A DNA stretch of 64,000 bases, from the NCBI RefSeq assembly GCF_963666255.1, contig NZ_OY762657.1, positions 248,001-312,000 on the forward strand. Reading direction: 5' to 3'. The stretch is from an uncultured Propionivibrio sp. (GTDB lineage: Bacteria; Pseudomonadota; Gammaproteobacteria; Burkholderiales; Rhodocyclaceae). Of the stretch, positions 52,669-61,973 are shown one piece after another (the stretch's first letter is position 1; each line of letters begins with the position of its first letter). The notes below the pieces were generated by a model. The model saw nothing but the letters and a program-made list of their open reading frames with translations, had not been told where the DNA came from and searched no databases. Position numbers and translations under genes: made by a program.

Positions 52669-53271
52669 GTGGCGGCACTTTCCCGCAAGCCGTGGCGACG
52701 TCATTGGCCAGGCCCGCGCATGTCAGACGCGTCACGGGACTGGCTGTTTGACGACGGCTCGCTGACCGCGCGCCTGCAAGGTCGCGGCAAATTTTCGTTG
52801 CGCGTCGTGACGCAAAGGCTCGCCCCCGCCGCGGCCGACGAGGCAGCGCTGTTCGGACTGGGCCGGAGACAGCGCGCCTGGATTCGCGAGGTTGTCCTGT
52901 CGGTCGATGGCGAGCCGCTGGTCTTCGCCCACTCGGTATTGCCCATGCATCCGCGCGGCCCGCTGACGCGCTGGCTTGCCCGACTGGGAACCCGTTCGCT
53001 CGGCAGCATGCTGTTCCGGCATCCCGGATTTTCCCGCACGCCGCTTCTCTGCCAGGCGATCGACCGACGACACGAGTTGCATCGGCGCGCCGTCGATGCG
53101 CTCGGCGTCGCCCCCGACACACTGCTGTGGGCTCGGCGCTCCAATTTCGGCTTCGCGACCCAAGGCCTGCTGGTGACTGAAATCTTCTCGCCGGCGCTGT
53201 GGGCGGCGCTGGCCGCCGAGGCCGTTACGAAAACGCCACAAATACCCGCGACGCGGGCGGACGACGCCTGA
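52669..53271 (+). CDS. ubiC: Chorismate lyase (ubiquinone synthesis)
   Basis: A 200-residue UbiC, converting chorismate to 4-hydroxybenzoate and pyruvate, the first ubiquinone step. WIREVVLSVDGEPLVFAHSVLP (Arg and Glu of the active site) and the final LLVTEIFSP (catalytic Glu) are conserved. The start is probably GTG 52669, since the preceding KPWRRHW segment is characteristic of betaproteobacterial UbiC; ATG 52720 would lose it. It ends at the TATAAT of the helicase promoter. Confidence 0.85.
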   Translation: MAALSRKPWRRHWPGPRMSDASRDWLFDDGSLTARLQGRGKFSLRVVTQRLAPAAADEAALFGLGRRQRAWIREVVLSVDGEPLVFAHSVLPMHPRGPLTRWLARLGTRSLGSMLFRHPGFSRTPLLCQAIDRRHELHRRAVDALGVAPDTLLWARRSNFGFATQGLLVTEIFSPALWAALAAEAVTKTPQIPATRADDA

Positions 53272-53540
53272 TATAATGCGCGCCTTCGTTCGGGGGCCGC
53301 AGCCGCCGTTCGAACCGCGCTTCGCGAACCCTTCGCATCCCAAAAGCCCTCCTGCCTCCTGGCGTCGCTGGTAGACGCCTCCCTGGCACAAAGCTTTACT
53401 GTGCCGAAAAGTCCCGAATTCTTCCGCCCCGGCGGAGTCGTTCATCGCTGTTTCGTTGGTTGGCGTCGCATTTCCAGGTGTCCGCACGTGCGAACACCAC
53501 ATGAGGGCGTTCGCGCGTCCTCATCCAATGAAAGAAACAG
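53272..53540 (+). promoter_or_regulatory. Promoter and long structured leader of the DEAD-box helicase gene
   Basis: A perfect TATAAT (53272-53277) lies directly after the ubiC stop, giving a leader of about 255 bases. The leader holds hairpins: GGCACA/TGTGCC around 53386 and a strong one at 53501-53524 with ATGAGG/CCTCAT outer arms, GCG/CGC inner arms and a TTCG tetraloop, ending 16 bases before ATG 53541. A leader of this kind before an RNA helicase suggests structure-dependent translation or autoregulation. Confidence 0.6.
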
Positions 53541-54974
53541 ATGACATTTGCAGAACTCGGACTTCATGACGCTATTCTTCAGGCACTGACGGCTGCCGGC
53601 TACAACGAGCCGACGCCGGTCCAGGCGCAGGCCATTCCGGCCGCGATGGCCGGACACGATCTCCTCGTCACTTCGCAGACAGGCTCGGGCAAGACCGCCG
53701 CCTTCATGCTGCCGGCATTGCACGCGCTGGCCAACCGTCCGCGCCCGCCCAAGGAAGCGCGCACCCCCAACCAGGAACGCCAGTCGGCGCGTGCACGCAA
53801 CGCCCGCCCACGCTTCCAGGCGGCAACGCCAAAGATGCTGGTACTGACGCCGACGCGCGAACTGGCGCTGCAAGTCACCACCGCCGCCGACAAATATGCC
53901 GGACCGCTGCGTTTCCTCAAGGCCGTGGCAATCCTTGGCGGCATGCCCTACCCGAAACAGATGGAACTGCTCTCGCGCAATCCGGCGATCCTCGTCGCCA
54001 CGCCGGGACGCCTGATCGACCATATGCAATCGGGCAAGATCGACTTTTCCCAGCTTGAAATCCTCGTCCTCGACGAAGCCGACCGCATGCTCGACATGGG
54101 CTTCATCGACGACATTGAAACGATCGTCGCCGCCACGCCGGCAACGCGCCAGACCATGCTCTTCTCGGCGACGCTGGACGGCACTGTCGGCCAGATGGCC
54201 CGCCGCGTCACGCGCGATCCGCAAACCATCGAAATCGCCGCCGTCCACAGCCGTCACGAGAATATCGAACAGCGCCTGCACTTCGTCGATGATCTGGCCC
54301 ACAAGGATCGCCTGCTCGACCATCTGCTGCGCGACGCCGACATCGACCAGGCCGTCGTCTTCACCGCCACCAAGCGCGACGCCGACACGCTGGCCGACCG
54401 CCTCAACCTCGCCGGTTTCAACGCCGCACCGCTGCACGGCGACATGCATCAGGGCGCGCGTAATCGCACGCTCAACGCACTGCGCCGCGGCCAGGTGCGC
54501 ATCCTCGTCGCCACCGACGTGGCGGCGCGCGGCATCGACGTGCCGAACATCACCCACGTCTTCAACTACGACCTGCCGAAATTCGCCGAAGACTATGTGC
54601 ATCGCATCGGCCGCACCGGTCGCGCCGGGCGTAACGGGCTGGCGATCTCGCTCGTCAATCACCGCGAACAGATCAACGTCCGCAAGATCGAGCGTTTTAC
54701 GCGCCAGGCCATCCCGATCGAAGTCGTCCCCGGCCACGAACCGGTCCGGCAACCGGCCGCAGCCAAGCCCCGTCCGAAAAGCCGGCCGGGATTCAAGGCC
54801 GGTCCCCGCAGCGATGCGAAGCCGTTCCGTCACGGTAAGGACGCTCACGGCACCGAGCGAGGCAAGAGCAGCCCGCAGGGCAAACCGGCCGCCGGGAAAT
54901 ACGAGGGCAAGCGCCAGGGCCGCCCGACCAACGGTGCGCAGGCACCGCGCCAGCGCTCCTACGCCGACCGCTAG
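53541..54974 (+). CDS. rhlE: DEAD-box ATP-dependent RNA helicase, RhlE type
   Basis: A 477-residue helicase with all motifs: Q motif (ELGLHDAILQAL to PTPVQAQAIP), QTGSGKT, PTREL, VLDEADRML, FSAT, ATDVAARGID and HRIGRTGRAGR. The C-terminal ~95 residues are a basic, low-complexity Gly/Lys/Arg/Pro tail that binds RNA. It remodels RNA in ribosome assembly or decay, often in the cold. A 9-base hairpin without T-run follows the stop. Confidence 0.95.
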   Translation: MTFAELGLHDAILQALTAAGYNEPTPVQAQAIPAAMAGHDLLVTSQTGSGKTAAFMLPALHALANRPRPPKEARTPNQERQSARARNARPRFQAATPKMLVLTPTRELALQVTTAADKYAGPLRFLKAVAILGGMPYPKQMELLSRNPAILVATPGRLIDHMQSGKIDFSQLEILVLDEADRMLDMGFIDDIETIVAATPATRQTMLFSATLDGTVGQMARRVTRDPQTIEIAAVHSRHENIEQRLHFVDDLAHKDRLLDHLLRDADIDQAVVFTATKRDADTLADRLNLAGFNAAPLHGDMHQGARNRTLNALRRGQVRILVATDVAARGIDVPNITHVFNYDLPKFAEDYVHRIGRTGRAGRNGLAISLVNHREQINVRKIERFTRQAIPIEVVPGHEPVRQPAAAKPRPKSRPGFKAGPRSDAKPFRHGKDAHGTERGKSSPQGKPAAGKYEGKRQGRPTNGAQAPRQRSYADR

Positions 54975-54987
54975 AAAACTGAATCAT

Positions 54988-55009
54988 CACCCCGGCAAAC
55001 GCCGGGGTG
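54988..55009. terminator. Stem-loop after rhlE
   Basis: Perfect 9-base arms CACCCCGGC (54988-54996) and GCCGGGGTG (55001-55009) around AAAC, 14 bases after the stop. There is no T-run, so termination would be inefficient or Rho-assisted. Confidence 0.5.
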
Positions 55010-55209
55010 CAGCACGCCGGTTCAAAGACCCGGCGTTTCCTGAGCGAGGGTTGAGCAGGTCGCCGAATGACGACCCTGACACAACGCTGCGCCACGCCGG
55101 GAAATTACCGGAACAGGCTGCGCACGACCTGCCGCACGCGCGACCAATCGTAACCTATACCCAAGCAACATATCGTTACACAAAGCATACAGAAAGCTTC
55201 AATTTCTCC

Positions 55210-55249
55210 TTATGAGACGCATTTTCGTCTTATAACGCTCCGGTATAAT
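55210..55249 (+). promoter_or_regulatory. Promoter with overlapping dyad before the small lipoprotein
   Basis: TTATGAGACG (55210-55219) and CGTCTTATAA (55226-55235) form a 10-base dyad with one mismatch and a 6-base loop, covering the -35 position of a perfect TATAAT (55244-55249). A repressor or activator site is likely. The leader to ATG 55332 is about 77 bases. The rest of the 54975-55331 gap shows nothing further. Confidence 0.6.
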
Positions 55250-55331
55250 CTCCCCTGGTTAAACGTGGTAACCAACCGGCAGTCAAAGCACTGCCTAAAC
55301 GCCTGAATTATTGATGAACAAGGACCAGAAA

Positions 55332-55556
55332 ATGAAAAATTCGCTTCTCGTTGCTGCCATGATCGCTGTTGCCCTGTCCGCCTGTGGCAAAAAGGAAACC
55401 CCGGCTCCGGCCCCCGCCCCGGCTGCTGAAGCCCCGGCTGCTGCTCCGGCCGCTCCGGCTGCTGATGCCAAGCCCGCTGAAGCCGCTCCGGCCGCCGCTG
55501 CCCCGGCTGCTGACGCCAAGCCGGCTGAAGCCGCTCCGGCCGAAGCCAAGAAGTAA
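55332..55556 (+). CDS. Small Ala/Pro/Lys-rich lipoprotein
   Basis: A 74-residue lipoprotein. Signal sequence with lipobox LSAC (Cys18), then CGKKE and a mature part of Ala-Pro-Lys repeats (two copies of ADAKPAEAAPA). The first in-frame ATG, 7 codons earlier, has no ribosome site, whereas ATG 55332 begins a standard lipoprotein signal. Such proteins are usually abundant envelope components; no enzymatic role is expected. A strong terminator follows. Confidence 0.75.
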   Translation: MKNSLLVAAMIAVALSACGKKETPAPAPAPAAEAPAAAPAAPAADAKPAEAAPAAAAPAADAKPAEAAPAEAKK

Positions 55557-55577
55557 TTCGGTTTCACCGCAACAAGA

Positions 55578-55602
55578 AAGCCGGCTCAGCGCCGGCTTTT
55601 TT
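55578..55602 (+). terminator. Rho-independent terminator after the small lipoprotein
   Basis: Arms AAGCCGGC (55578-55585) and GCCGGCTT (55591-55598), 5-base loop, then T-run to 55602. Confidence 0.92.
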
Positions 55603-55721
55603 GTTGCCTCTGACGCGCCAGGCGGCATTCCCGCCCCGGGAGACAGACTGTCCATTCCGCGCGCCTGCGAATACTCGCAATCAAGCGCTGGCTGCGGCTG
55701 ATTACCCTCTGACAGCGTGAA

Positions 55722-56492
55722 TCACGCCAACTGCCGCCAGCCGAAACCCTCCTCCTGAGAGGCGACGGCCACCCAGTCCGCAGCGCAGCCTAACGCTTCT
55801 GCGAGCGCCTGACAGGCGAGTTCCGGACGATTGTTTTCTTCACTCAAATGCGCGGCAATCACATGCTGCAGGCGACGCTGATCGACCTGCGCGAGCAAGC
55901 CCGCTGCCTGCGCGTTATCCAGATGCCCGAAATTGCCGGCAATGCGACGCTTGAGCATCGGCGGATAAGAGGAAGCACTCAGCAACTCCGGATCATGGTT
56001 GCATTCCAGCACCAGCGCGTCGCACCGCCCCAGAACCTCAACCACATGCGGCGTAATGCGACCACAATCGGTCAGCACGCCCAGGCGTGCCGCGCCGTCG
56101 GAAAACACGAACTGAACCGGCTCCCGGGCATCGTGCGGCACCGGATACGGCAGGATTTCGAGGTCACCCAGCGCGAACGCCGCGTGGCTGTCGACCAGCC
56201 GAAACACCGGCGCTGCCGCCGGCAACTCGCCGAGCGCGGCGAAAGTACCATGCGTCAGGACGACCGGAATCCCGAATCGCGAGGCAAAGCGGACAACCCC
56301 CGAGACATGGTCACTGTGCTCATGCGTCACCAGCAAGGCATCGATTGATGCAGCCTCCAGGCCCAGGCGGCCGAGCCGCTCGAGCATCGAGCGACCAGAA
56401 AAACCGCAATCGACGAGCACCCGCGTCCTGCCGGAATCGACAACCAGGGCATTCCCCCGGCTGCCGCTTCCGAGCGAAGCAAAACGCATCAC
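55722..56492 (-). CDS. WalJ/YycJ-like metallo-beta-lactamase-fold protein
   Basis: A 256-residue MBL-fold hydrolase. The metal motif THEHSDHVSG (about 56-65) and downstream His/Asp (VPHDARE, LECNHD, AAHLSEENN) are complete. The N-terminal SLGSGSRGNALVV is characteristic of the YycJ/WalJ group, with reported 5'-exonuclease activity. It is the third gene of a dapA-bamC-MBL unit (9-base gap after bamC), a common betaproteobacterial order. Confidence 0.9.
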   Translation of the reverse strand: MMRFASLGSGSRGNALVVDSGRTRVLVDCGFSGRSMLERLGRLGLEAASIDALLVTHEHSDHVSGVVRFASRFGIPVVLTHGTFAALGELPAAAPVFRLVDSHAAFALGDLEILPYPVPHDAREPVQFVFSDGAARLGVLTDCGRITPHVVEVLGRCDALVLECNHDPELLSASSYPPMLKRRIAGNFGHLDNAQAAGLLAQVDQRRLQHVIAAHLSEENNRPELACQALAEALGCAADWVAVASQEEGFGWRQLA

Positions 56493-56501
56493 TTCAGCGC
56501 A

Positions 56502-57635
56502 TCACTTCAGCTGCTCGTAGAGCAGCGAGAGAATCTTCCTGGCCGTGTCGTTCTGTGCAATGCCGCCTTCATTGGAAAGCACCTGAACCGTCGTCTGCGT
56601 TCCGCCATCCTTCACATACACACGGAAACGCTCTTGCGGCGGCGGGGTCGAGGGCTTCCAGAACGCCAGCTTGGAAAGCAGGCCATCCTTCTTGTTCTGG
56701 CTTTCCGACTCCGGATCCACGTAGCGGACGAAGAACAGACCCTTCGAACGGTCGCGATCCTCGACGGTGAAGCCAACCCGATCAAGCGCCAGACCGACGC
56801 GCCGCCAAGCGCGATCAAAGCTCTCCTGCACCTCGAGGGTACCAGAGCCATCGCTGCTGCGCGTCAGACGAGCACGATCGGCGACACGATCCTTGCCGGC
56901 GGCTGCGATCTCGGCATCAGCCTGCTTCTGGTCGGTCCCGAGCCGCACCATCAGACGGCGCAACATTTCCGCTTCCAGGTCCGGATCGGCCTGGCGTGGC
57001 TGCCAGCGTGTCTGTTCCTTGCCCTCGGTGGTATACACCTCGACCATGCCACGGTGGCTGATGTAGATTTCGGTTGTTCCCGCCTCGGAGCCGGGCTCCA
57101 GCCGCGTCCGGAACATGTCGCGCTCGGACGTTGAATAGAGCGAATCAAGTACCTTCCCGAGCATGTTGCGGAGGAAATCCTGGCCGAGCTTGGCGCGGTT
57201 TTCCGCCCAGTCGGTTTCCATGACACCTGCTTCGGGCGTTTCGACCTTGATCAGGAAACCGGTTTCCTGCCAGAAGTTCTTGATCTGGTCCCACAGCTTG
57301 TCCGGCGATCCCGCCACCACCAGCCAGCGTTGCGTACCGGCACGCTCGATCCGGGCCTTATCGACCTTCGGCAACACTGCGCTGTTCTCCGAACCGCGCG
57401 CCTGCGTCGTCCGATCGTTGGCGTATTCCGAGAAGGTCGCCGCCCCACGCAAAGGCACCGAATAACGATCGTCACGCGACGGACTCGTCAAGTCCGGCGG
57501 AATTTCGAGCGTCGGCACTCTGGACGTCGACGCCGATTTGTAATCGATCTTTTTCGTCTCCAGACCGATCATGCTGCAACCCGCGAGGGCAATGGAGACA
57601 GCACACAGGATAATGCGCAGGGAAGCAAATTTCAT
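56502..57635 (-). CDS. bamC: Outer-membrane protein assembly lipoprotein BamC
   Basis: A 377-residue lipoprotein of the BAM complex. The lipobox is LAGC (Cys20), followed by the unstructured segment with PTLEIPPDLTSPSRDDRYSVP that packs against BamD, and two helix-grip domains (about 105-230 and 255-375). Length is normal for betaproteobacteria. It lies 33 bases after dapA, as in many genomes where it was first named NlpB/DapX. Confidence 0.92.
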   Translation of the reverse strand: MKFASLRIILCAVSIALAGCSMIGLETKKIDYKSASTSRVPTLEIPPDLTSPSRDDRYSVPLRGAATFSEYANDRTTQARGSENSAVLPKVDKARIERAGTQRWLVVAGSPDKLWDQIKNFWQETGFLIKVETPEAGVMETDWAENRAKLGQDFLRNMLGKVLDSLYSTSERDMFRTRLEPGSEAGTTEIYISHRGMVEVYTTEGKEQTRWQPRQADPDLEAEMLRRLMVRLGTDQKQADAEIAAAGKDRVADRARLTRSSDGSGTLEVQESFDRAWRRVGLALDRVGFTVEDRDRSKGLFFVRYVDPESESQNKKDGLLSKLAFWKPSTPPPQERFRVYVKDGGTQTTVQVLSNEGGIAQNDTARKILSLLYEQLK

Positions 57636-57668
57636 CGATATTCCTGAATAACCCGAGGATCGGAACAG

Positions 57669-58556
<888 letters not shown>

Positions 58557-58843
58557 GGCATGGCACCTGGAGATTGAAGGGAGAATTCTAACCGAAGGCA
58601 GGCTAAGCGGGGAGGTTCTGATTCAGGCAAAGGTCATGGCCGACCGAGAGCATCCCCTCGGCATGAAAACGCAAACGGAGCATTCTCGCTGACAGCGTTT
58701 CCAAAAAAAGCCGGGGATCGCTCGCATTCCACCACGACAAGCACAGCCGGCGCGCCCGGCTCAGGTAAAATCCGGAACAATGCGCGTCAATCGGGGCAAA
58801 GCCCCCTGAACCCGCCCCCCTACCCTTCCCGGAGCCTTGCCAC

Positions 58844-59896
58844 TTGAGACTTTCATCCGGTCGCATTCTTGCCAGCCTGTTGGTTCTGCTGAGCCCGTTT
58901 TCCATCGCCGCAGAAAAGATCAAATCGCCGCCCTTCAGCACCCAGCCGCAAGTGCGTGAATTCATCGCCGAAATGCGCGACCAGCACGGCTTCGACAGCG
59001 CCGTGCTGACGCGGCAGTTCGGCGCCGTCCGCAGCAACGCCAGCGTTCTCAAGGCCATCCGTCCGGCCGCCGCGCCGGAACAACAGCGGTCCTGGCCGCG
59101 TTACCGCGACCGTTTCGTCAATGAACGCCGGATCCAGCGCGGTCTCCAGTTCTGGCAGGAAAACCAGGCCGAAATCGCCCGTGCCGAAGCACTGTACGGC
59201 GTTCCCGGCGCGATCATCGTTGCGATCATCGGAGTTGAAACCGAATACGGTCGCAACATGGGCAAATTCAGGATTCTCGAAGCCCTGGCGACGCTCGCGT
59301 TCGACTACCCGGCCCGCGCCCCCTTCTTCCGCAACGAACTTGAGCAGTTCCTGCTGCTCGCCCGAGAAAACGCCAGCGACCCGCTCTCCTACCAGGGATC
59401 TTATGCCGGCGCCATGGGGATTCCGCAATTCATGCCGAGCAGCCAGCGCCGCTACGCGGTGGACTTCGACGGCGACACCCGGATCGACCTCAGCCGCAGT
59501 CCGACCGATGCGATCGGCAGCGTTGCCCGCTTCCTCCAGTTGCACGGATGGACGCCGAATGCGCCGATCGCACTGCCGGCGGAGGTTGCCGGCGATCCGG
59601 GAGCCTGGATCGCGGCCGGCATCAAGCCGTCTGCCCCCTTGCGCGCAATGCTCGATCAAGGCATCGCGGTGCAACACACCGACGCAGGCCTGGACGAACA
59701 GCCGGCGGCACTGATCGACCTCGTCGCCCCCGACCAGCCAACGGAGTACTGGGTCGGTTTCGACAACTTCTATGTGATCACCCGGTACAACCGCTCAAGC
59801 TTCTACGCCATGGCGGTTTTCCAGCTTGCCGAGGCCTTGCGCGAAAACCGGGCGGAAAGCACTCCCTTGCAGACAGCGCCTTCCTACCGTAACTGA
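58844..59896 (+). CDS. mltB: Membrane-bound lytic murein transglycosylase B
   Basis: A 350-residue lytic transglycosylase. Signal peptide about 1-22 without a lipobox; the SLT_2 domain has IIGVETEYGRNMGKFR with the catalytic Glu (about 128), AMGIPQFMPSS (about 190) and DAIGSVARFLQLHGW. The start is TTG 58844 with GGAG nine bases upstream, as no ATG or GTG precedes the signal peptide. Its stop overlaps the convergent caspase-like gene by 13 bases. Confidence 0.92.
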   Translation: MRLSSGRILASLLVLLSPFSIAAEKIKSPPFSTQPQVREFIAEMRDQHGFDSAVLTRQFGAVRSNASVLKAIRPAAAPEQQRSWPRYRDRFVNERRIQRGLQFWQENQAEIARAEALYGVPGAIIVAIIGVETEYGRNMGKFRILEALATLAFDYPARAPFFRNELEQFLLLARENASDPLSYQGSYAGAMGIPQFMPSSQRRYAVDFDGDTRIDLSRSPTDAIGSVARFLQLHGWTPNAPIALPAEVAGDPGAWIAAGIKPSAPLRAMLDQGIAVQHTDAGLDEQPAALIDLVAPDQPTEYWVGFDNFYVITRYNRSSFYAMAVFQLAEALRENRAESTPLQTAPSYRN

Positions 59897-61053
59897 AAGA
59901 GATATTCCCCGCCCTCGACGTGCCCGGCCGACAGGACCGCCCCATATTGCGGTTCCTGCGAGTAGTCCTTGGTGACGGTACCGCGAACAAGGCGCCAGAC
60001 ATCGTGGCCGGCCGTCGTTGTTCTGATTTCATTCAGCGTCTTGATGAGACTCCAGGCGAAAATGGAATGACCTTCCTTGCCTTCGTCCGAGACGGGTTCG
60101 TCGCCACCCGACGAGAAAACGACAACGGAACGTCGCTTCAGCACTTCTTCCGTTGCCAGTCCGCCTTTGCCCGTGATTTTTTGCTCGCGCGTCAGCGACC
60201 CGGAAAAGCAGCTGTCTGAAATCAAAATGAGCTGGCGCGCCGGAATGGCCGACAACAGCTTGGAAATGTCGGCATTGGAAATCCAGTTGGTGGCGGTCTT
60301 TACCGAGCCATCGACAGGAATCCAGAACCCCATGTTGATGTCTTCCATCAGATAACCGTGGCCGGCGTAGAACAGCAGGACACTGTCGTCGGAGCGGGCT
60401 TCCCCGGCAATGCCATTGACGCTTTCGATGATGCCGGCCTTGGATGCATTCCTGACGATGCGCACATCATAGCCAAAGCGCGTGCGCAGGGCCGAGGCGA
60501 TCACCTCGACGTCGGCAATCGGTGTTTCCAGCTCGGGGATCGGCGGCTTGTAGTCGTTGTTGCCGAACAGCAAGGCGATGCGACGAGACGCAACCGGCGT
60601 GAGCGGCAACGCAGGAGGTGCGGACTTCGCCGCTGTCGACGCGGAAGTGTCGGCTAACGAGCTCTGAGCGACGGGGGCCTGCGCAACGGGTGCCTGCGCA
60701 ACGGGTGCCTGCGCAACGGGTGCCTGCGCAACGGGTGCCGATACAACAGGTGCCACTGCGACGGACGCCTGTTCGGCGGGCGGTTGCGGGACGGTCGGAC
60801 GCGCCAGACACAGCGTTTCCTTCGGCAACTGTCCGGGTTCGCACTCCGGCACATCGGCAGCTGCCGGGTTCTTGCGAAGCTCTTCCAGTGCCTCGCGATA
60901 AAGGAGCGTTCTGGCCTGATGACGCTGCATCTGGACAGCCTGGAACTGGGCCACGCCGGGCAAACCGCCGACAAAGGCCGGGGGGCGGAATTGCGCGCCG
61001 GCATCACCTGCGAACAGCGCAACCGCAAACCATGCAACGTATTTGGCATTCAT
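59884..61053 (-). CDS. Secreted caspase-like (peptidase C14) protein with repeat linker
   Basis: A 389-residue metacaspase/caspase-family protein. A signal peptide (about 1-20, ending DAGAQF) is followed by a helical stretch, a Pro/Ala/Val linker with tandem AQAPV units (about 99-125) and a caspase domain (about 150-389). The catalytic dyad is in LFYAGHGYL (His) and ISDSCFSGSL (Cys). ATG 61053 with GAGGGAG upstream is chosen; the upstream ATG lacks the signal peptide frame logic. It overlaps the upstream hydrolase gene by ATGA. Function could be envelope proteolysis; it is convergent with mltB and overlaps it by 13 bases. Confidence 0.88.
   Translation of the reverse strand: MNAKYVAWFAVALFAGDAGAQFRPPAFVGGLPGVAQFQAVQMQRHQARTLLYREALEELRKNPAAADVPECEPGQLPKETLCLARPTVPQPPAEQASVAVAPVVSAPVAQAPVAQAPVAQAPVAQAPVAQSSLADTSASTAAKSAPPALPLTPVASRRIALLFGNNDYKPPIPELETPIADVEVIASALRTRFGYDVRIVRNASKAGIIESVNGIAGEARSDDSVLLFYAGHGYLMEDINMGFWIPVDGSVKTATNWISNADISKLLSAIPARQLILISDSCFSGSLTREQKITGKGGLATEEVLKRRSVVVFSSGGDEPVSDEGKEGHSIFAWSLIKTLNEIRTTTAGHDVWRLVRGTVTKDYSQEPQYGAVLSAGHVEGGEYLFQLR
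60676..60765. repeat. 15-base tandem repeat inside the caspase-like gene
   Basis: Four near-perfect copies of TGCCTGCGCAACGGG (60676-60735) followed by two degenerate copies (to about 60765). They encode AQAPV repeats in the linker on the minus strand. Length is a multiple of three, so copy-number change would keep the frame. Confidence 0.85.
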
Positions 61054-61907
61054 GGCGACTCCCTCAGAATTGTGAGCCAGTCCGCGCTCCAGCAACACTC
61101 ATGATCATAGTCCTTCACAACGTGCATCGCCCCCCCTTTCCTTTCGGCAAAGGGCTGGACGACCGCCGGCGGAACGATATCGTCATTGCTTCCGACCCAA
61201 TAGGAGGCTGCTCGAAGCTGGCCCGGTTCATGCCCCGGATCGATGGCTCCGGGCAGCGGCGTCAGACCATGCCGCTCGACCCAGGCCGCCAGCGACAAGG
61301 GCGAAGCCAAGGCAATCAGCGACAGCACATCGGCACGGCGCATGGCGAGAACGGCAGCGATATTGCCCCCCCCGGAATACCCGACCAGGCGCAGTGACCG
61401 CGCCGAAAACCGGGCTTTCAGTCCGGAGATGGCCTGGTCGTACGCCTCGATGACCTCGGGATCGAAGCGTTTATCGACCCAGTAAGCGCTGGAACAACGC
61501 GCCAACGCCGCCGCATCCAGATACTGGCAAGGACGTCCGAGATACGCGACGGCCGGCGACGGGTCGATCGCGGCGAGCGCCAGTGCAAGCGGCCGGCGCG
61601 GCGTTGGATCGCGCGGCGGATGATAGGGCGAGGACCAGGCAGCGCCGTCACCTTCGATATAAACGGTGAGCACTGCCTCGCCCGCTTCAATGCCGCCGCC
61701 CTCGACCGACGCCGCGCGACGCAAAAAAGCGGTCAGTTCAAAAGAACCGGCGGTCAGGATACTTTCGCGAAACCCTCTGGCTTCCGCCCAGGCACGCACG
61801 GATTCGCGTGTGCCGCCGAAATCAAGCGGCGACGCGCAGGCGGCGAGCAGGCCGAGCACCGCGATCCGAACCGCAAAGCGCGCAACCGAGGCCGCGGCGA
61901 TCATCAT
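61050..61907 (-). CDS. Alpha/beta hydrolase lipoprotein
   Basis: A 285-residue lipoprotein with signal sequence and lipobox LLAAC (Cys near residue 23), then an alpha/beta hydrolase fold. The nucleophile elbow is VGYSGGGN; SNDDIVPP supplies the acid and DYDHECCW the histidine. ATG 61907 (or the next codon) begins the signal peptide; the long in-frame extension upstream overlaps the divergent TPR gene. It is coupled to the caspase-like gene (ATGA), so the two form an operon of exported enzymes. Substrate unknown. Confidence 0.82.
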   Translation of the reverse strand: MMIAAASVARFAVRIAVLGLLAACASPLDFGGTRESVRAWAEARGFRESILTAGSFELTAFLRRAASVEGGGIEAGEAVLTVYIEGDGAAWSSPYHPPRDPTPRRPLALALAAIDPSPAVAYLGRPCQYLDAAALARCSSAYWVDKRFDPEVIEAYDQAISGLKARFSARSLRLVGYSGGGNIAAVLAMRRADVLSLIALASPLSLAAWVERHGLTPLPGAIDPGHEPGQLRAASYWVGSNDDIVPPAVVQPFAERKGGAMHVVKDYDHECCWSADWLTILRESP

Positions 61908-61973
61908 GGCCAGCCGCAAAACTTGCCCGATGCATGCCGGGCAAGGAGAATGGTCGGACAGCAAACGGCGACG

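Noticed and set aside
53284-53291. CTTCGTTC after the TATAAT of the helicase promoter as a further sulfur box
   Set aside because: No ATAAG-like box lies 12 bases upstream and no -10 element 20 bases downstream.
60676-60765. Short regular repeats that might be a CRISPR array
   Set aside because: The units are 15 bases, directly adjacent with no spacers, and code for AQAPV in frame inside a gene.
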